A stretch of 64,000 nucleotides of DNA. It comes from Phytopseudomonas seleniipraecipitans. GTDB taxonomy: Bacteria; Pseudomonadota; Gammaproteobacteria; Pseudomonadales; Pseudomonadaceae. Both the position numbers and the translations under genes were made by a program. Position 1 is the first letter of the stretch. Every line of letters starts with the position of its first letter. The notes beneath the pieces were generated by a model. That model was not told the origin of the DNA and ran no database searches. It saw only the letters and a program-made list of their open reading frames with translations. The stretch lies in NCBI RefSeq assembly GCF_900102335.1, contig NZ_FNBM01000002.1:124001-188000 (forward strand), written 5' to 3'. This document shows positions 47,082-54,917 of this stretch, in pieces.

Positions 47082-48389
47082 ATGCCTGACACCACCATGC
47101 CCGCCGCCCTGCGCTTCATGCTCGCCGCCCGCCGATGCGAGCTGCAGGGCCTGGAAAGCCTGTCCTTCACATGCCAACTGGTCACCCACGTGAGCCAACT
47201 GGTGCACCAACTACAGAAAGAACGCGGCTACTCCAATATCTACTTGGGCAATCAGTCCAGCCACTACCTGCACCAACTTGACGCACACAGCGCCGAATCA
47301 GCCGCCGTCGAGCAGCAGGTGCACGCTTGCTTCATGGCCATGGACACGGCGCAGGCCAATAACGCGGATCGCGCCCGCCTGTTCAACCGCATCGCCTATG
47401 TACTGCACGGCCTGGACGAGCTGCCTGGCCTGCGCCGCCGCATCCGTGAATTGGAGCCTGCTCCGCGTCAGGCCACGCAGGCCTTCACCCGACTGATCGG
47501 TGGGTTGATGGCGGTGGTATTCGAAGCGGCCGATACCGCCGTCGATCCGGGCATCACCCGGGTGCTGGTGGCGATGTTCAACTTCATGCAGGGCAAAGAG
47601 CTGGCCGGCCAGGAGCGCGCCGCCGGCGTCGAAGGCTTCTCGCGCGGCTATTTCGATGCTGAGCTGCAGGAGCGCCTGCAGCATCTTGAAGAGGGCCAGG
47701 AGCGCTGCTTCGAAGTGTTCAGCGAGTTTGCCGACACCGAGGCTGTTGCGCTGTGGCAGCAAATCCAGGGGGGCGATACCTTCGCCCAGGTGATCAGCCT
47801 GCGTGGTGTCGCTAAACGTACCTCGGCGAATGCCACGGTAGACCCGAGTCTTTGCGAGCTGTGGTTCGAGCTCAACACACGGCGCATCGACGCCATGAAA
47901 GATGTCGAGAACCACCTCGCCAATTGCCTGCTGGCGCATTGTCGCAGCAGCATCGCCGAAGCCCACGCCGACCTCGACAACCACCGCACGCTACTCAAGC
48001 GCCTGGCACAGATGGATGTCGGCAGTGACCAGGCCATGCTGTTCAGCGTGCACAGCAGCACCCTGGACAGCGCGCCGCAGGATGCAGTGGGCAACCAGCT
48101 GGCGCGCTCGGTGCTCGACCTGCTGCACGAGCAGAACCAGCGCCTGCAGCGGGTGAGCGATGAGCTCAAGGAAACCCGCGACACGCTCAACGAGCGCAAG
48201 CTGATCGAGCGCGCCAAGAAGCTGCTGATGAACGACTACCGGCTCAGCGAGGAAGACGCCTACGCCCGCCTGCGCCAGTCGGCCATGGAACGCAGCATGC
48301 GGCTGGTCGATGTCGCGCAGAGCCTGCTCGCCTTCGCTGCCCGCAAGGCTCAGGACAGTCCGCGTAGCGACAAGGGCAAGCGCACCTGA
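47082..48389 (+). CDS. nasR: nitrate-responsive antiterminator NasR (NIT-ANTAR)
   Basis: A 435-residue nitrate and nitrite sensor that binds RNA. The helical NIT domain occupies about 35-290 (LVTHVSQLVHQLQKERGYSNIYLG is its start). A linker coiled coil (LLHEQNQRLQRVSDELKETRDTLNERKLIERAKKLL) leads to the C-terminal ANTAR domain (about 365-425; KKLLMNDYRLSEEDAYARLRQSAMERSMRLVDVAQSLL). In Klebsiella oxytoca NasR binds leader RNA and blocks termination when nitrate is present. Here the gene lies between two operons that both have ANTAR-type leaders, so it is the likely regulator of both. Confidence 0.93.
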   Translation: MPDTTMPAALRFMLAARRCELQGLESLSFTCQLVTHVSQLVHQLQKERGYSNIYLGNQSSHYLHQLDAHSAESAAVEQQVHACFMAMDTAQANNADRARLFNRIAYVLHGLDELPGLRRRIRELEPAPRQATQAFTRLIGGLMAVVFEAADTAVDPGITRVLVAMFNFMQGKELAGQERAAGVEGFSRGYFDAELQERLQHLEEGQERCFEVFSEFADTEAVALWQQIQGGDTFAQVISLRGVAKRTSANATVDPSLCELWFELNTRRIDAMKDVENHLANCLLAHCRSSIAEAHADLDNHRTLLKRLAQMDVGSDQAMLFSVHSSTLDSAPQDAVGNQLARSVLDLLHEQNQRLQRVSDELKETRDTLNERKLIERAKKLLMNDYRLSEEDAYARLRQSAMERSMRLVDVAQSLLAFAARKAQDSPRSDKGKRT

Positions 48390-48777
48390 CCGGACGATGC
48401 CGCCTTGGGTCGCGCATCGCTTAGCCACTAGCTAAGTCTGTCCCGCTCCGGCGACCATCGAACACGGCGACGCATGGAATACGCCCCTGGGTATCGCTGC
48501 GCTCAATCACAGGCTACGGCCTGCTCCGCTCAGGTGACGCAGCGATACCCAGGGCCGAGGCATAGAACCCATCGCCTCGCTTCCATGCACCTGTGCCGCG
48601 CACTACCAATGGTGCACGCCCTGCCGCTGTGCGGCGTTGCTGCCAAAATTGATCGGGCCACCTCTCGGTGCAGACAACCAGCAAAGACTGAAAAGCTTTC
48701 CCGCTCAACCAGTTAACTCCCGCGCTCCCGACTTCTCCCCCCTATCGCCCGATAGCCAGCCCACCCACGTCGGCTGC
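48390..48777. other. gene-free stretch between nasR and the nrt promoter
   Basis: A 390-base gap without a credible gene. A small hairpin CTTAG..CTAAG occurs at 48419-48435 soon after nasR. A long inverted repeat sits at 48485-48554. The remainder (48560-48777) shows GC-rich sequence without clear signals, though NtrC sites would be expected here. Confidence 0.55.
48485..48554. repeat. long inverted repeat (17-bp arms)
   Basis: CCCTGGGTATCGCTGCG (48485-48501) and its exact complement CGCAGCGATACCCAGGG (48538-48554) flank 36 bases. Outer sequence GCATGGAA (about 48474) and TTCCATGC (about 48582) extend the symmetry imperfectly. It resembles intergenic repeats of the GGGTATCGCTGCGCTCA type seen in pseudomonads. 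Confidence 0.7.
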
Positions 48778-48793
48778 TGGCATGCAACCTGCT
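48778..48793 (+). promoter_or_regulatory. sigma-54 promoter of the nrt operon
   Basis: TGGCATGCAACCTGCT has GG and GC at the invariant -24/-12 spacing, the same form as the element before nasC. Initiation is predicted near 48804, so the terminator leader would be transcribed. Confidence 0.7.
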
Positions 48794-48841
48794 ATGTCCC
48801 TGATAGGGAGGCAGGCTCTGCCCCTCCCACAATCCGAATCC

Positions 48842-48904
48842 TGGACAACGGCGTCCACCCTTGTTGCAGCCCGCACGCTGCCATGAGAGTGACGCCGTTT
48901 TTTT
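48842..48904 (+). promoter_or_regulatory. ANTAR-type leader hairpin with intrinsic terminator (nrt operon)
   Basis: Hairpin TGGAC-[AACGGC]-GTCCA (48842-48857) has the A1/G4 hexaloop. Its loop and 3' arm form the 5' arm of a terminator: AACGGCGTC (48847-48855) with GACGCCGTT (48891-48899), then a T run to 48904. The loop between carries a small hairpin GCAGC/GCTGC. An upstream hairpin GGGAGG..CCTCCC (48806-48828) lacks an A1/G4 hexaloop, so the canonical first hairpin is not evident. Confidence 0.72.
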
Positions 48905-48929
48905 ATGCGTGCCTTTTGGGGAAAACGAT

Positions 48930-50267
48930 ATGGACGACAAGCCACGTACACTGCCGAGCATCGGCGATCGCGCCTATCAGCCGCGCCGGACCTTTCTCAA
49001 GCAGTCCATGGGCCTGCTCGGCGGCAGCGCATTGATGAGCCTGCTGCCAGCCGGCCTGAGCAGCGCAGTGTGGGCCGCGGGCACGGACGGTCTGGAGACC
49101 ACCAAGGCCAAGCTCGGCTTTATCGCCCTGACCGATGCCGCACCGTTGTTCGTGGCCGACGAGTTGGGCCTGTTCGCCAAACACGGCATGACTGGCGTCG
49201 AAGTGCTCAAGCAATCCTCCTGGGGCACCACCCGCGACAACCTGGTGCTGGGTGCCGGCAGCGGCGGCATCGATGGCGCCCATATCCTTACACCGATGCC
49301 CTACCTGATGGCCGCCGGTAAGGTGACCACCAACAATACCCCGCTGCCGATGTACATCCTCGCGCGCCTGAACCTCAACGGTCAGGGCATTTCCATCAGC
49401 AAGGAATACCAGGATCTAAAGCTCGGCACCGACGCCAGCGCCTTCAAGCAGGCGGTCGCCGCCAAACTTGCCAAGGGCCAGAAGATCGCCGCTGCGATGA
49501 CCTTCCCGGGTGGCACCCACGACCTGTGGCTGCGCTACTGGATGGCGGCCGGCGGCATCGAACCCAACAAGGACCTGCCGACGGTGGTCATCCCCCCACC
49601 GCAGATGGTCGCCAACATGAAGGTCGGCAGCATGGACGCCTTCTGCGTCGGTGAGCCGTGGAACGCACAGCTGATCAACCAGGGCATTGGCTACAGTGCG
49701 GTAACCACCGGCGAGCTGTGGGCCAATCACCCGGAAAAGGCTCTGTCGCTGCGGGCCGATTATGTCGACGCCAACCCCAACGCGACCCGCGCGTTGCTCA
49801 AGGCCGTAATGGAAGCGCAGATGTTCTGCGAAGCAGCAGAGAACAAGGAGAAGGTCGCAGAGATCTGCGCCAAGCGCCGCTGGATCGGCGCTCCAGCCAA
49901 GGACCTGCTGGCGCGCTTGCAGGGCAACATCGATTACGGCAACGGCCGCGTAGTGGAAAACAGCCCGCACCTGATGCGCTTCTGGAGCGAATTCGCCTCC
50001 TACCCGTTCCAGAGCCACGACCTGTGGTTTCTCACCGAAAACAAACGCTGGGGTTACCTGCCGAGGGATTTCGACAGCCAGGCGCTGATCGACACCGTCA
50101 ACCGCGAGGACATCTGGCGCCAGGCGGCGGCCGAGCTGGGGGTTCCCGCCGAACAGATTCCACAGGGCAAATCCCGCGGTATCGAGACCTTCTTCGACGG
50201 CAAGACCTTCGACCCACAGAACCCGCAAGCCTATCTCGACAGCCTGACGATTTCGTCCCTGGCCTAA
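48930..50267 (+). CDS. nrtA: nitrate ABC transporter substrate-binding protein (Tat-exported)
   Basis: A 445-residue NrtA/CmpA-family binding protein, called NasF in Klebsiella. The N terminus has a twin-arginine signal (R19-R20 in RRTFLKQSMGLLGGSALMSLL). The mature part contains LGFIALTDAAPLFVADELGLFAKHG and the ligand-site stretch PGGTHDLWLRYWMAAGGIEP (about 191-210). It captures nitrate in the periplasm for uptake. The ATG at 48930 follows GGGG and lies 26 bases after the terminator T run; the longer frame runs through the terminator. Confidence 0.92.
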   Translation: MDDKPRTLPSIGDRAYQPRRTFLKQSMGLLGGSALMSLLPAGLSSAVWAAGTDGLETTKAKLGFIALTDAAPLFVADELGLFAKHGMTGVEVLKQSSWGTTRDNLVLGAGSGGIDGAHILTPMPYLMAAGKVTTNNTPLPMYILARLNLNGQGISISKEYQDLKLGTDASAFKQAVAAKLAKGQKIAAAMTFPGGTHDLWLRYWMAAGGIEPNKDLPTVVIPPPQMVANMKVGSMDAFCVGEPWNAQLINQGIGYSAVTTGELWANHPEKALSLRADYVDANPNATRALLKAVMEAQMFCEAAENKEKVAEICAKRRWIGAPAKDLLARLQGNIDYGNGRVVENSPHLMRFWSEFASYPFQSHDLWFLTENKRWGYLPRDFDSQALIDTVNREDIWRQAAAELGVPAEQIPQGKSRGIETFFDGKTFDPQNPQAYLDSLTISSLA

Positions 50268-50280
50268 CCGGAGAAACGCC

Positions 50281-51126
50281 ATGAATGCGCCCGTCAAATC
50301 GCTCGCCCCGCCAGCCGGAATCACTGCGCCAAGCTGGCTGAAGCGTCTCTACAACACGCTGCTGCAATCGGTGCTGCCACCGCTGGTGATCACCGCCGGC
50401 CTGCTGCTGATCTGGCAACTGCTGTGCAGCGGCCCCAACGCCTCGCTGCCACCGCCCAGTCAGGTCATCGAAGACACCTGGGAGCTGATCGTCAATCCGT
50501 TCTATGACAACGGCGGCACCGATGTCGGCATGGCTTGGCAACTGCTCGCCAGCCTTGAGCGCGTGGCCTATGGCTATGCCCTCGCGGTAGTCGCCGGCGT
50601 GGCGCTGGGCGTGCTGGTCGGCCAGTCGACCTGGGCGATGCGCGGCCTCGATCCGCTGTTCCAGATCCTGCGTACCGTGCCACCGCTGGCCTGGTTGCCG
50701 CTGTCGCTGGCCGGCTTCAAGGACAGCCACCCGTCGGCCCTGTTCGTGATCTTCATCACCGCCATCTGGCCGATCATCATCAATACCTCGGTAGGCATCC
50801 GCAATATTCCCGAGGACTACCGCAACGTCGCCAAGGTGTTACGCCTCAACGGCGTCGAGTACTTCCACAAGATCATGCTGCCCGCTGCAGCGCCGTACAT
50901 CTTTTCCGGTCTGCGCATCGGTGTCGGCCTGTCGTGGCTGGCGATCATCGCCGCGGAAATGCTCATCGGTGGCGTAGGCATCGGTTTCTTCATCTGGGAC
51001 GCGTGGAACGCCTCGCGCATCAGCGACATCATTCTCGCCCTGGTTTACGTCGGCGTGGTCGGCTTCCTGCTCGACCGCCTGGTGCTGTTCGTCGGCAATC
51101 GCATCACCCGTGGCACATCGGCCTGA
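50281..51126 (+). CDS. nrtB: nitrate ABC transporter permease
   Basis: A 281-residue inner-membrane permease, NasE in Klebsiella terms. About six helices are present, and the ABC-permease EAA-type loop is around 180-200 (NIPEDYRNVAKVLRLNGVEYFHKIMLPAAAPYIFSGLRIGVGLSW). It is 13 bases after nrtA and ends ten bases before the ATPase start, typical of one operon. Confidence 0.92.
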   Translation: MNAPVKSLAPPAGITAPSWLKRLYNTLLQSVLPPLVITAGLLLIWQLLCSGPNASLPPPSQVIEDTWELIVNPFYDNGGTDVGMAWQLLASLERVAYGYALAVVAGVALGVLVGQSTWAMRGLDPLFQILRTVPPLAWLPLSLAGFKDSHPSALFVIFITAIWPIIINTSVGIRNIPEDYRNVAKVLRLNGVEYFHKIMLPAAAPYIFSGLRIGVGLSWLAIIAAEMLIGGVGIGFFIWDAWNASRISDIILALVYVGVVGFLLDRLVLFVGNRITRGTSA

Positions 51127-51136
51127 GGAGACAGAC

Positions 51137-51991
51137 ATGAGCAAGCACTACCTGAGCATCGAACATGTAGAGAAGTACTTCGAGCGTGACGGCGTCAGCT
51201 CCCACGTGCTGAACCAGATCAACCTCAACGTTGACCGTGGTGAGTACATCTCGATCATCGGCCACTCCGGTTGCGGCAAGTCGACAGTGCTGAACATCGT
51301 CGCCGGCCTCACCGACTCCAGCAGCGGCGCGGTAATTCTCGACGGCCGCGAAGTGCGTGGTCCCGGCCCGGATCGCAGCCTGGTGTTCCAGAACCATTCG
51401 CTGCTGCCCTGGCTGACCGTGCAGGAGAATGTCGCACTTGCCGTGGACAAGGTATTCAAACGCACCAAGAGCAAAGCCGAGCGCCGCGATTGGACTTTGC
51501 ATCATCTGGAACTGGTGAGCATGGGCCACGCCCTGCACAAGCGACCCAGTGAGATTTCCGGCGGCATGAAACAGCGCGTCGGCATTGCCCGCGCGCTGGC
51601 CATGGAACCCAAGGTGCTCTTGCTCGACGAACCCTTCGGCGCGCTCGACGCCCTGACCCGCGCGCACTTGCAGGACGAAGTGATGCGCATCCAGAGCGAG
51701 CTGCACAACACGGTGATGATGATTACTCACGATGTAGACGAAGCTGTGCTGCTCTCCGACCGCATCGTGATGATGACCAATGGCCCATCAGCGACCATCG
51801 GCGAAATCCTCACCATCGACCTGCCGCGACCGCGTGACCGCATCGCGTTGGCCGATGACCCGCGCTACAACCAATACCGCCACGCAGTGCTGAGCTTCCT
51901 GCACGAGAAACAGCGCAAGGTCGAGCCACTGGGTGCACGCCGCAGCGCGGCAGCCGCGCAGCCAGACGGCAAGCAGCGCGCTCGCGCCTGA
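51137..51991 (+). CDS. nrtD: nitrate ABC transporter ATP-binding protein
   Basis: A 284-residue ATPase of the NrtD/TauB/SsuB type, NasD in Klebsiella terms. Walker A is GHSGCGKST (about 43-51), the Q-loop follows at FQNHSLLPWL, the ABC signature is EISGGMKQRVGIARALAMEP (about 138-157) and Walker B is VLLLDEPFGALDAL. It lacks the extra NrtA-like domain of cyanobacterial NrtC. The ATG at 51137 has GGAGA upstream. It is the last gene of the nrt operon. Confidence 0.93.
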   Translation: MSKHYLSIEHVEKYFERDGVSSHVLNQINLNVDRGEYISIIGHSGCGKSTVLNIVAGLTDSSSGAVILDGREVRGPGPDRSLVFQNHSLLPWLTVQENVALAVDKVFKRTKSKAERRDWTLHHLELVSMGHALHKRPSEISGGMKQRVGIARALAMEPKVLLLDEPFGALDALTRAHLQDEVMRIQSELHNTVMMITHDVDEAVLLSDRIVMMTNGPSATIGEILTIDLPRPRDRIALADDPRYNQYRHAVLSFLHEKQRKVEPLGARRSAAAAQPDGKQRARA

Positions 51992-52024
51992 AGCCTGCCA
52001 GCTCAAGCCAGGAGCGCTTCGTTG

Positions 52025-52252
52025 TCAGTCGCGGGCAATGCCGGTGATGGTGATACCGAAGCGCTCCTCGAGACGCACCGCAGGCGTTTGCTCTTCACGC
52101 GGCTGCTCCTTGGGTTCCAGCTTTTCCAGATTTTCTTCCGCCCACTCCAAGAGCCAGGTCGCCGCCTCTTCCACACTCGGTTTTTCGTTCGACTCGACCT
52201 TCAGAACCTCGGCCGCCTCGTCTCGGCTGTACGTGATAATCCATTGACTCAT
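52025..52252 (-). CDS. small acidic conserved protein
   Basis: A 75-residue, Glu-rich protein (MSQWIITYSRDEAAEVLKVESNEKP, LEWAEENLEKLEPKE) without signal or membrane segment. Unknown function. It is supported by a clean GGAGA seven bases before the ATG and by coding-like composition. It is convergent with the nrt operon; no terminator is visible between them. Confidence 0.65.
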   Translation of the reverse strand: MSQWIITYSRDEAAEVLKVESNEKPSVEEAATWLLEWAEENLEKLEPKEQPREEQTPAVRLEERFGITITGIARD

Positions 52253-52282
52253 CGTGTGTCTCCAGCGGGTGGCTATAAAAGC

Positions 52283-52302
52283 GGCACGCTTGAGGGCGTG
52301 CC
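52283..52302. other. perfect hairpin in the intergenic region
   Basis: GGCACGC (52283-52289) pairs with GCGTGCC (52296-52302) around a six-base loop. On the minus strand it is followed by GCTTTTATAG. It may be a backup terminator for minus-strand transcripts from dcd, or part of a nearby promoter region. Confidence 0.4.
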
Positions 52303-52356
52303 GTGATTAATCATGTAGACCAGCCGCCCATGAACAGTTCGCCCTATAAATCCAAA

Positions 52357-52433
52357 GGAACTTCACTCGCCGGCCCCACTCAGAAACTACGCATCGATTG
52401 ATTTCTCCGGGCGCTGAAGGCGCCCATTTTTTT
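52357..52433 (+). ncRNA. candidate small RNA
   Basis: A strong + strand intrinsic terminator (52409-52433) has no close upstream + strand gene; the nearest is nrtD, with an antisense gene between. CTATAAAT at 52344-52351 resembles an extended -10 of RpoS-type promoters and would start a transcript near 52357, giving an RNA of about 77 bases. There is no -35 box and no credible small frame. Alternatively the terminator serves read-through from nrtD. Confidence 0.3.
52409..52433 (+). terminator. intrinsic terminator, + strand
   Basis: GGGCGC (52409-52414) pairs with GCGCCC (52420-52425) around a five-base loop, followed by A and seven T. Confidence 0.85.
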
Positions 52434-52468
52434 GCCTGCGATTTGCCCGCCAGGTAAATCACAGGCAC

Positions 52469-52492
52469 AAAAAAGCCGGGCAAATCCCGGCT
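52469..52492 (-). terminator. intrinsic terminator of dcd
   Basis: On the minus strand AGCCGGG (complement of 52486-52492) pairs with CCCGGCT (complement of 52474-52480) around five bases, followed by a T run. It lies 24 bases after the dcd stop. Confidence 0.9.
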
Positions 52493-52515
52493 TCTCGGTG
52501 GCACACAATACGCTA

Positions 52516-53082
52516 TCAGGCCCTCGGCAAGGTCACACCGCGCTGGCCCTGGTATTTACCGCCGCGATCCTTGTAAGACACCTCGCAGGCCTCGTCGGAC
52601 TCAAGGAACAGCATCTGCGCAACGCCTTCGTTGGCGTAGATCTTTGCCGGCAGCGTGGTGGTGTTGGAGAACTCCAGCGTCACGTGGCCTTCCCACTCCG
52701 GCTCAAGCGGCGTGACGTTGACGATGATCCCACAGCGCGCGTAGGTGCTCTTGCCCAGGCAGATGGTCAGCACGTTGCGCGGAATGCGGAAGAATTCAAC
52801 GGTGCGTGCCAGGGCGAACGAGTTCGGCGGGATGATGCACACGTCGCTTTTGACGTCGACGAAACTCTTCTCGTCAAAATTCTTCGGGTCGACCGTGGCC
52901 GAATTGATATTGGTGAATACCTTGAATTCGTCGGCGCAGCGCACATCGTAGCCGTAGCTCGACACCCCGTAGGAGATCAGCTGCTGACCGCCCTCGTTGC
53001 GCACCTGGCGCTCAACGAACGGCTCGATCATGCCGTGTTCCTGGGCCATGCGGCGAATCCACTTGTCTGATTTGATGCTCAT
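52516..53082 (-). CDS. dcd: dCTP deaminase
   Basis: Converts dCTP to dUTP, feeding dUMP for thymidylate synthesis. The trimeric enzyme is 188 residues, the family length. Recognisable stretches are [39 protein letters not shown] (about 36-52), [43 protein letters not shown] (with the catalytic Glu in the last part) and the tail [18 protein letters not shown] terminator follows. Confidence 0.97.
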   Translation of the reverse strand: MSIKSDKWIRRMAQEHGMIEPFVERQVRNEGGQQLISYGVSSYGYDVRCADEFKVFTNINSATVDPKNFDEKSFVDVKSDVCIIPPNSFALARTVEFFRIPRNVLTICLGKSTYARCGIIVNVTPLEPEWEGHVTLEFSNTTTLPAKIYANEGVAQMLFLESDEACEVSYKDRGGKYQGQRGVTLPRA

Positions 53083-53410
53083 GGCGGGGGGCGTCCTGAA
53101 GTTCTGTGCGGTGAAAAAGTGAACGCATCTTACCGGGCTGGGCGGTCGGGTTCAAAGCCTCTCGAGAGGGCGTTCAGGCACGATTGCGACGGTAAGAATG
53201 CAAGGAAATCGCAGAAAGACTTACAGACCATTCGCACTTAGCGAGAAAAGCGGGTATGGTGACCCCACTGTGCTGCATGTGTCACCGCGAATCGCTACAT
53301 GATGCCTAGATTTCGATCCAAACATCGTCCGACTCCTAGTACTCGTTGCACTCAGTCCCGGCCTGGTTTTATCCAGGGCTGTTAATTATTTAGATATTAG
53401 GAGACATCAC
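53083..53410. promoter_or_regulatory. dcd to csp intergenic region with long csp leader
   Basis: This 328-base gap holds divergent promoters and, as is usual for cold-shock genes, probably a long 5' untranslated region. No perfect cold-box is recognised. AGGAG at 53399-53403 is the csp ribosome-binding site. A broken inverted pair GTAAG/CTTAC (about 53193 and 53220) occurs but with too long a spacer for a GacA site. Confidence 0.4.
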
Positions 53411-53620
53411 ATGTCCAATCGTCAGAATGGCACCGTTAAGTGGTTCAACGATGAGAAAGGCTACGGCTTCATCACTCCGCAATCCGGTGACGACCTGTTC
53501 GTACACTTCAAAGCTATCCAGAGCGATGGCTTCAAGAGCCTGAAAGAAGGCCAGCAGGTTTCCTTCGTGGCCACTCGTGGTCAGAAAGGCATGCAAGCTG
53601 AGGAAGTTCAGGTTATCTAA
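53411..53620 (+). CDS. cold-shock protein (CspA family)
   Basis: A 69-residue single cold-shock domain that binds single-stranded nucleic acid and melts RNA structure. RNP1 is KGYGFITP at 16-23 and RNP2 LFVHF at 29-33. The sequence resembles pseudomonad CapB or CspD-like proteins; paralogues cannot be told apart by reading alone. AGGAG precedes the ATG and a strong terminator follows within 15 bases. Confidence 0.95.
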   Translation: MSNRQNGTVKWFNDEKGYGFITPQSGDDLFVHFKAIQSDGFKSLKEGQQVSFVATRGQKGMQAEEVQVI

Positions 53621-53634
53621 CCTGCTCTTTCTAT

Positions 53635-53663
53635 AAAAAACCCCGCTTCGGCGGGGTTTTTTT
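53635..53663. terminator. bidirectional terminator between csp and apbC
   Basis: CCCCGC-TTCG-GCGGGG (53641-53656) with A run before and T run after works on both strands, for csp on + and apbC on -. Confidence 0.95.
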
Positions 53664-53727
53664 ATGCCTGCGATTCCTTGCAGACAGCTCAGTGGTGCGC
53701 CCGCCCTGGGCAGGCGCACCACCACGA

Positions 53728-54822
53728 TCAATCGTCGGCGATGACGATCGTCGGCATGACCCGCGCAGCCGCTGCGCTCGAGGCGATGCGTGCGCCGACC
53801 TGGCGAGCCACCTGCTGGTAGAGCATGGCGATCTGGCTTTCCGGATCGGCGATGGTGGTCGGCTTGCCGCCGTCCGCCTGCATGCGGATGGCCATCGACA
53901 GCGGCATGGACGCCAACAGGTCGACGCCGAACTGGGCAGCCAGCTTCTCGCCGCCGCCCTCGCCGAACAGGTGCTCGGCATGGCCGCAGCTGGAGCAGAT
54001 ATGCACCGCCATGTTCTCCACGACACCAAGGACCGGAATGTTCACCTTGCGGAACATCTCCACGCCCTTCCTGGCATCCAGTAAGGCCAGGTCTTGTGGC
54101 GTGGTGACGATGACCGCACCGGCCACCGGGACTTTCTGCGCAAGAGTCAGGTGGATATCGCCGGTGCCGGGCGGCATGTCGATGATCAGGTAATCGAGAT
54201 CGTCCCAGGCAGTTTGCGTGACCAGCTGCAGCAATGCCCCTGAAACCATCGGCCCGCGCCACACCACCGGCGTGTTGTCGTCGGTCAGAAAGGCCATCGA
54301 CATCACCTGCACGCCGTGGGCCTCAATCGGTACGAACCACTTCTGCTCACGCACCTGAGGCCGTGTGCCTTCGGGGATGCCAAACATGATGCCCTGGCTG
54401 GGGCCATAGATGTCTGCATCGAGAATGCCGACCCGCGCGCCTTCGCGGGCCAGCGCCAGCGCCAGATTGGCAGCGGTAGTCGACTTGCCCACACCGCCTT
54501 TGCCGGACGCCACCGCAATCACGTTCTTGACGTTGGCCAGCGCAGGCACTTGCGCCTGAGCCTTGTGCGCGGCAATCACGCAGCTTACTTCTACACTGGC
54601 GCTGCGCACGCCTTCGATGTTCTCGATGGCCAGCTGCAGCAGTTGCGCCCAGCCCTGTTTGAACAGGCCGGCCGCGTAGCCGAGCTCCAGCTTCACGCTG
54701 ACCTGGCCATCCTGCACGTCGATGCTCCGCACGCAGCCTGCGCTGAGCGGATCCTGATCGAGGTGGGGATCGGTGTACTGGCGTAATACGGCTTCGACCG
54801 CAGCGCGGGTGTCAGCACTCAT
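53728..54822 (-). CDS. apbC: iron-sulfur cluster carrier ApbC (Mrp family)
   Basis: P-loop ATPase that carries and transfers Fe-S clusters. The product is 364 residues. An N-terminal MIP18-like domain (about 1-90; QYTDPHLDQDPLSAGCVRSI) precedes the deviant Walker A GKGGVGKST around 108-116, the switch region PPGTGDIHLTLAQ and the cluster-binding CxxC in HICSCGH-type ICSSCGHAEHLFGEGG near 272-287. It is transcribed towards the shared terminator, divergently from none of its neighbours. Confidence 0.96.
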   Translation of the reverse strand: MSADTRAAVEAVLRQYTDPHLDQDPLSAGCVRSIDVQDGQVSVKLELGYAAGLFKQGWAQLLQLAIENIEGVRSASVEVSCVIAAHKAQAQVPALANVKNVIAVASGKGGVGKSTTAANLALALAREGARVGILDADIYGPSQGIMFGIPEGTRPQVREQKWFVPIEAHGVQVMSMAFLTDDNTPVVWRGPMVSGALLQLVTQTAWDDLDYLIIDMPPGTGDIHLTLAQKVPVAGAVIVTTPQDLALLDARKGVEMFRKVNIPVLGVVENMAVHICSSCGHAEHLFGEGGGEKLAAQFGVDLLASMPLSMAIRMQADGGKPTTIADPESQIAMLYQQVARQVGARIASSAAAARVMPTIVIADD

Positions 54823-54917
54823 GCTTGGCTCCGAGGATGGCAGGAAAGGCGCCTATCCTACCCGAGCTGCACGGGCGATGCAGACCGGCGACCCAATGGA
54901 TCGCCGGCCGGAGAGGC

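Noticed and set aside
53193-53226. GacA-type upstream element (TGTAAG-N6-CTTACA)
   Set aside because: The two half-sites are about 23 bases apart rather than six, and the first is GGTAAG.
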